NCBI RefSeq assembly: GCF_050948215.1
Contig: NC_135155.1
Location: 15,403,001 to 15,467,000, forward strand
Reading direction: 5' to 3'
Length of the DNA stretch: 64,000 bases
Source of the DNA: Halictus rubicundus
Lineage: Eukaryota; Arthropoda; Insecta; Hymenoptera; Halictidae
The notes beneath the pieces are model-generated. The model saw only the letters and a list, made by a program, of their open reading frames with translations. It was not told where the DNA came from and did no database searches. Made by a program: the position numbers and the translations under genes. Shown piece by piece: positions 58,179 to 64,000 of the stretch (positions are counted from its first letter, which is position 1; each line of letters opens with the position of its first letter).

Positions 58179-60630
58179 ACGAATCGTGTAGCATTCAAGA
58201 CCCGTCATTTTGTAATAATAATACTGACGTATTGAACTAGATTACCCTATCGCCCCCTACGTAAATATTGAGTAAGACTTTTGTTGTAACGGGCGCAAAG
58301 ATGGATGAGTTTTCTGTATTTTTGAGATAGCTGAGGGGTTCTTGATGTCGCGTGTATGTAGGTCGCGGTTGTTAGCGGAGTTGTTCCGATGATCTCGAGG
58401 GGTGCCGTGGTTCTCACCCCCGGCCGGAATTTTAGCCTTTACCTTTGTAGAGTGTTCGGGCGTTGTATTGAAAATTAAAGGATTCTGGAATAATGTTTCT
58501 GAACTCGTCTTGGTTTCGTCTACTACGCTATAAAATTAGAAATAAAAAGAACGTCCACTTAAAAAACCGTCGATGACCTTCAGAAGGCCTTGAAGATAAC
58601 AATGGGAAAATGTTTCATATATCTGCCTCCTCGAACACAATTTCCGTGCCTAGCGAACAATTTTTATTTCGATCCGCAGCCTATGGATCAATGTCTGTGT
58701 AAATATAAGATTCTAGTTAACGTTTTATACATTCTTCAGAGAACGTGAAAAAATCCACCCCCGCACACAGGAAGGGAAACAAGGGTCTTTCCACGGAACG
58801 CAGGGGTCAACGTATCTCCTTCTTATTTCGTTCTGTTTTCCAGGGGTGGGTTCGTAGTCCTTTCGCTGGGAACACGGAAAGACTCGAGCCACCGAGAAAT
58901 GAAATCGGTTCGTTAATGTTGGAGAAACACGGCCGGTCTCGTCTCGGACTAAAAATCACGGATTTATTCTGCCAATTAGCCTAGAGCGGCTTTCTTCAAG
59001 GGATTTTGTTATCTTGAGACGCGACGCTGCTACCGGCGAAGGAAGATTGTTCTGTGGGAAGAGGTGGCCGGAAGTGCTCCCGGTGATATTGTGTTAATTA
59101 AATCTTGGATAGCAAACCTTCTCGAGAATTTTACATTCGACGCTTGAGATCGTTTGCTGATTTGGCGATTCTTCTGAAACGTATTTCTCGGGGTGGCAAG
59201 GACACGTTAGCATTTTCATTATTTGTAACTGGAACAGCTAGCAATTAATATTGATCTGAATTTTGGTATTCTGGGTTGAAATAGACCTGGCTACAGCTGT
59301 TTAAAGGTTAATCTATTAGGGGATGCTACTTGATTAATTGATTAGGTCTAGAATTTAATTATTTATTATATATTCTGAGACGAAGCTCAAGAAACTGCTT
59401 ATTCGTGGAATTTTCAGGATTAGATTTGCAAAGGACGTTTAATCTCGTTTTTAGGCAAATGTTTAATCAAACTTTTAGCTTTTTGTTGCATATTCCTATT
59501 TTTCTGTACTCATTATCATAAGGGCGTTATTATTTTATGAGAAAATGAAAAATCCTGTCTTTCAGGATGTTTTTAGAGAGTGCAAAGATGTGAGAAGAAT
59601 CATTAAATGTAAATTTGACGAAAATTTAATACAATACACATTTTAATAGACTGATTCATAGGAATTGGAATCGTTGAAGTATGTCTTCATTCTTCTAAGG
59701 GTAGTGTCATATTTAAAAGACGATAAAAATGTTATTTAACTTTTTTAAACGCACGACTAATACAGAATGAAATATTTGTAGATTTTTAGATCAAAGATGC
59801 CAAGAAAGCATAGAATCTGCAATACAATCATCAAAAAGAAGATTCTATGAAGTGAACACGAATTCACTGGAGTTTCATCTTATTTTATACCGACTGCAAT
59901 CTTTGGTTAAGAAAATTGCATCGTATTTTTTATTCACTGAAAGTTCCATCAAGAAAATTGCATTTCGCTTCAATCTCTTTAACATTCTTCATAAAAGTAT
60001 GCAGTTTTCAGAGCGCAAACATTCAGTTTTCTCATTAAATATCCAGAGAGCGTTCCCTTTTCTAATTTATTCCTTAAAAACGACAATTTGTTCTCGTATG
60101 TTAACTAGCTTTCTCGAACTTAATCCTGGAATATCATTTCTTTATTTACCGGAAATGTTGGCCAAGAAAAATTCCATATTTTTCCTACATTTTATTCGGG
60201 AAGCTTCCATCAAGAGCTACTTCATTCCGCCTCGTTTTATCTTATTTCATTGAAGAAAATTCTATCAGAAAATTGTACGTCAACCAGTCCAAACTTCAGA
60301 TTGTAAACTTCAAGATCAGAAATTTCTCTAACTGCTCGCTCTCCATATTAAACATTTAAACAACGCTCCCTGCATTACCCGCACGGGCCATCTGATTACT
60401 CTTACCGCTAAACACTAAATCTACATCATTATAAATTATTATAAATATCTGTGGGCGTGTGCAGGGTGAATGCTTCCCAAGAAAACTAAAATTGGTTCGT
60501 GAATGCCAACTAAATCCTGGATTCACAATTTTTCTCCAGGAGATTGTACATTCTGCTTGTTCCTCGGAGAACCTCCTCGCCCACGCTTTGTTAATTAACC
60601 CGGCGAGGAAAATTTATAACTGATCGACTG
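58179..60630. other. Spacer, nothing recognised
   Basis: AT-rich apart from 58740-59080. The 133-codon frame at 59852-60253 is AT-rich noise with a degenerate internal repeat (TTCCATCAAGA...). Confidence 0.35.
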
Positions 60631-62445
60631 TTTAAACTTCGTCTCTTCCCGAAGTCTCCACGGTGGTTCCCGCCCTTTCTTCGCCGCTTGCTCGGCGAAA
60701 AAAAAAATTAAAAATTAAAATTACAATCTCCCTTCGATGGTGTCTTCCCGCGGGAGAAAGAGGAGAAAGAGAGCTCGGGAGAGACAAACGAGAGAGGAGA
60801 GGGTGAGAGGGTGAGAGACACGGTGACGAAGAGGGGGTTGATGGTGACGGTACAGGGTAAGGAGAGTGCTCGGCGAGAGGCATAAAAAATAATGCTCGCG
60901 TAAAAAGGCGACGCCCGCTTTCGGCCAAAAAAAAAGAAGAAAGAACGAACGAAGAAGAGAGAAGAGCATACTACGGGAGCATGAAAATATTCACGGTTTA
61001 GTAACGGGGGCATGAATAATAAAGCCGAGTGGTAACGCGTGGCGAGAGAAGTCGGATGGGACTCCATTAACAGATTTTACAGAAGATCGCCGGAGCACCC
61101 TTGGCCCCGCTGTTAAAGGACAACTTTCTCGGGTGTCGGTTCTGCACGGGTACGCCCCTGGCCAATAATTACCAAACAATTGCTCAATAACTCAGTAACT
61201 TCATATGAACTTGCTGATTACTGGTTACTGGTTTATTCTTCTCTTTATATATATATTGCATAAAGATGGCGTTGAAGAGCCTGAGCTCTATCTGCCCAAT
61301 ACAAAAACGGTCCTCATATAGTATCGTTAATCCAATCACTTACATATTACACATGTAAATATGTGTGTAATATATTCATTTCACCTTATTTTATCTATTA
61401 TATAATCAATACTCAACACTAATAAACTGCATATTTACAGATATGAACTTGCGAAAATAAGGTAACATTTCATTAGATTGTCCCGAAAGCTACATTCACG
61501 GTTAAATATGAAGATTGAATCCTTCTATTAACAACTTCAGCATGTTCAATATTTCTGTTCTATCAGCTGTACAAATTAATTCGGAGCTCTTACGATTAAT
61601 CGATTAGCGACTTTAATTTCACTCCAAATTTGTTGCTGGATTACCTGAAAGGTGCGGTAAGCGCGTAGAAAATGGTGGGCATAGTTTCTGAGACCTGAAT
61701 GGAAAATTGTTTGCGAATGGAAAACAAACAAACGTGACAAACGCACAAAATCGGCAGTCTAGTCGAAGCAATGAATGTTGAGCTACCAAATCCTGATTGG
61801 GGACCGGTGTTGTGATGACTTGGGACCGCACTGCGTCATTTTTCCGCCCCCCTCGAGTGGCGAATTCTCCTCAACCCTTGCCAACGTCGATGGACGATCT
61901 TGGCGGTGGGCGCAGTAACGCGCATCTCATGAATAATTTTTGGCAGTTGGAACCGGGTCGATCGGGCTCGGTGGAAGGGTGCAACCGGACCCAGACCCGC
62001 TGCAAATCCCTTCAGATAAAAAAAAAGTCTGCGCACCCATCCACCACCCTGGCCGCTATCACCCCACACAGCCCCGATAGTGGCAGTGACTCACCCACGA
62101 TCACCCAACCCATTTTTTTTTCCAACCCCTCATTGCCACGGATCCGTGGGTCCGCGGGTGTAGAAGGGGTGGGGAGGGGGGAGGGGGACGTGAATCCTTT
62201 CGCCTCGTGGCTGTTCCTTGTACCTTCGTCGAAAAAAAAGGGTTCGTCGACCCCGATAGAAAATTCTCTTCCTGCTAGGCCATTCATCGAACCGTGGCCA
62301 CGTGGGCTGCGATCGAAAATCTGCTCGATTCCATCCGGGATCGCTCTCTCGCCACGTCCGAATAAATTAGCATTGATCCTTGAGCTTTGACTAGCTTCTG
62401 CTGTGGAACCTGCTGACGGGTTCGGATCGCAAGATTCGTCCTTTC
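60631..62445. other. Two GC-rich islands
   Basis: Islands at 60640-61150 and 61800-62445 separated by AT-rich DNA. The second has a 197-codon + frame (61797-62390), the longest frame outside Kr and the repeats or low-complexity blocks. It contains Pro/Ser-rich sequence but no domain I know, and has open antisense frames; I leave it uncalled. Confidence 0.3.
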
Positions 62446-62461
62446 GGGGGGGGGGGGGGGG
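62446..62461. repeat. G16 homopolymer
   Basis: Sixteen consecutive G on the + strand. Unusual length for an insect genome; prone to assembly error and able to form a quadruplex. Confidence 0.9.
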
Positions 62462-62520
62462 TCGTGGAGTAGACTAGTCAAATTATTGTGAATTTTAGGA
62501 ACTTTTTATAAGAAAAGTAT

Positions 62521-62771
62521 TTAACCCTTTGCACTCGGCGCTATTTTCATTCTAAAACTAAATTTTTCTTCCGTCTTAGAATATTTTCATGTCATTCGTA
62601 CGAAACTGGTCCGATTTCCACATATATTATTTAAATGTTTAGCAATCTGTTAAATACAAATTTTGTAATGTAACAAATATTTTGTAAAATTTCTCGTAAT
62701 TTCTTTGAAATAATACCACAATAATTTCTATGGTGGTGCTTCAGAGTCACCACTCGAGTGCAAAGGGTTAA
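62521..62771 (+). mobile_element. Family D TTAA element, intact
   Basis: TTAA at 62521-62524 and 62768-62771; termini CCCTTTGCACTCGGCG and inverted CCCTTTGCACTCGAGTG, almost perfect inverted repeats. 251 bp, non-coding. Confidence 0.88.
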
Positions 62772-63023
62772 TATTCGCTCTCGAAACTTCAGGGGTATTT
62801 CATTGGCTAATCGAACAGCAGAAAAATATTGTTTTTTAGTACGAAAAGTAGGGGCTGTGTCAGTTTTTTATTTGGGTGTCGCTGTCAAGGTCATTTGAAG
62901 ATCAACTTTGTTTCTTTCAAATGGAAACCTATATTTTTTATTGCGGGATCTTACTGTACGTAAAAAGATCAGCAATTTTTGGTAGGATACTTTTTTTTAT
63001 CCGCGCACTAGTTTCGGAGATAT

Positions 63024-63252
63024 TTAACACTTTGAACACCAAACTAGAAACCCGAAAAATTCCATAAAATCAAAGTAAGTTATTTAATGAAATAAAAATT
63101 GCAAAAAATTGAATGTACGATACTGAGTAATCCTCCAACTTTCTTGCATGTTACAGATCCTAATTAAGTTTAGTACAATGAATATATCAACGTAAAAATT
63201 CATTTTAAAACCTGCAAAAATAATTTAATGAACGTGGCGTTGAACGTGTTAA
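63024..63252 (+). mobile_element. Family B TTAA element lacking its palindrome
   Basis: TTAA at 63024-63027 and 63249-63252; left terminus CACTTTGAACACC, right (inverted) CACGTTCAACGCC. The body matches other B copies, but the GTCACCCA...TGGGTGAC palindrome expected near the right end is deleted. Confidence 0.82.
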
Positions 63253-63581
63253 AGAAAAGTAGAGCGAGGCATATTATTCTGTAAAATTCTTCGACGCAAA
63301 TCGTTGACGTTCGAAAACAAAATTATCCTCTATTGATCTCTTGTTTATGTTGTCCGTCTTTCGATATAAGATTGTACTGTTCAGTCAAGTGTGAATCATT
63401 TACACTTTTTTTGATATCTTTCATACTTCTCGAGATATTCGACTGCAAAGTTGTTCAAATGAACACCCTGTATATTATACGCTAATGCACAGAAAGGACG
63501 AAAATTCGAATCAAAATTTAAAATCGCTGTATATTTTGCTCTCGCAGTTCGCAGAAAGTCCTTCCGCGTTCACATTTGCTG

Positions 63582-63790
63582 TCTCTCTCTCTCTCTCTCT
63601 CTCTTGCGCGCGCGCACTCTTTGTCTTACGCGTCCATCGCTCGCGTTCACACGGTCATATTCGCACCTTGTCTGTCGACAGGCTCGACCTTCCGAATGTT
63701 GCCCGACACCGTTGCTCCGCACGGTCATGCTCGCAGCTTGTCCGTCAACAGACTCGGCCTTCGGAATTTCACACCGTTACGAGGCTGTAA
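63582..63790. repeat. CT microsatellite and 70-bp direct duplication
   Basis: A TC run at 63582-63603 is followed by two diverged copies of a 70-bp unit (ACGGTCATATTCGCACCTTG at 63651 and ACGGTCATGCTCGCAGCTTG at 63721). GC-rich. It may belong to the untranslated or terminal region of the element suggested by the following frame. Confidence 0.65.
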
Positions 63791-63906
63791 CAGACATTTG
63801 GACAATGTCGAGTCTAGCTCGGCATAGTACCGCGAAGGATTACCCAGCAATCTATAAAAAAACCGTCTGCAAGTCCAGAGTGTAATCCAACAACACATAA
63901 TAAATA

Positions 63907-64000
63907 ATGGGAGAGTCTGCGGGGGCAAGATCCCTTGACCAGGTCGTTCCTCCTGCGCCTATCAATCCTGCCGGGCCATCTCGCTTCACCCTTCCTCTTC
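63907..64000 (+). CDS. Open frame running off the right edge, unidentified
   Basis: An ATG in AATAATGG context opens a frame that stays open to the window end (31 codons), starting MGESAGARSLDQVVPPAPIN. The composition is coding-like (GC-rich, Pro/Ala-rich) after AT-rich leader DNA. It could be the first exon of a gene or the first ORF of a retroelement; 31 codons do not allow a choice. Confidence 0.3.
   Translation, partial: MGESAGARSLDQVVPPAPINPAGPSRFTLPL

Noticed and set aside
61797..62390. 197-codon + frame as a possible gene
   Set aside because: No domain recognised, antisense frames equally open, GC-island composition; left as uncalled rather than reported as a gene.
1..64000. CRISPR arrays, operons, bacterial-type regulatory sites
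   Set aside because: The tandem arrays here have no spacer-like unique segments between constant repeats, and the window is eukaryotic (introns, Pol III tRNA terminator).

Overview
The window is insect nuclear DNA. It carries one complete, convincingly identified protein gene: the gap-class transcription factor Krüppel (Kr), on the + strand, in three coding exons at 7189-7228, 15648-16320 and 16549-17326, giving a 496-residue product. The finger block, the split start exon and the PEDLS co-repressor motif all agree. Long introns, AT-rich spacers broken by GC-rich islands, abundant GA/CT and TA microsatellites and many TTAA-flanked elements suggest a hymenopteran-type genome (bee or ant). That placement is inference; no lineage marker was tested. 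The only RNA gene I can support is an elongator tRNA-Met(CAT) on the minus strand at 50180-50252, with a poly-T terminator.

Layout. 1-6600: gene-free upstream DNA with a GA-rich minisatellite and a three-level nest of miniature transposons (A around D around B, 5433-6090). 6600-7188: GC-rich presumptive Kr promoter and 5' leader. 7229-15647: an 8.4-kb first intron holding a transposon whose end has expanded into a 20-unit minisatellite (8014-9505), a duplicated segment with one filled and one empty transposon site (13870-14430), and a 19-bp repeat ending about 95 bp before exon 2. 17327 to about 18690: presumptive 3' UTR. 18700-64000: mostly non-coding. It holds several tandem arrays (19309, 22020, 24965, 34053, 45560, 55014, 63651), three copies of a 470-bp dispersed repeat, about twenty TTAA-flanked elements in several families, and GC-rich islands of unknown role.

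The mobile elements form a coherent set. Most are bounded by TTAA, have short inverted termini and carry a near-perfect palindrome just inside an end, all as expected for the piggyBac superfamily. One 1.33-kb member (48325-49654) still encodes the N-terminal part of a piggyBac-type transposase, with a frameshift and no catalytic domain. It lies inside a family B element, which itself lies at the end of a family C repeat. Nesting gives a relative age order, and one empty site shows TTAA targeting directly.

Most other open frames are short, low in complexity or lie in repeats, and I do not call them genes. Two open frames cut by the window edges (3-161 and 63907-64000) are listed at low confidence. 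Element ends, array periods and homologies were all read by eye.
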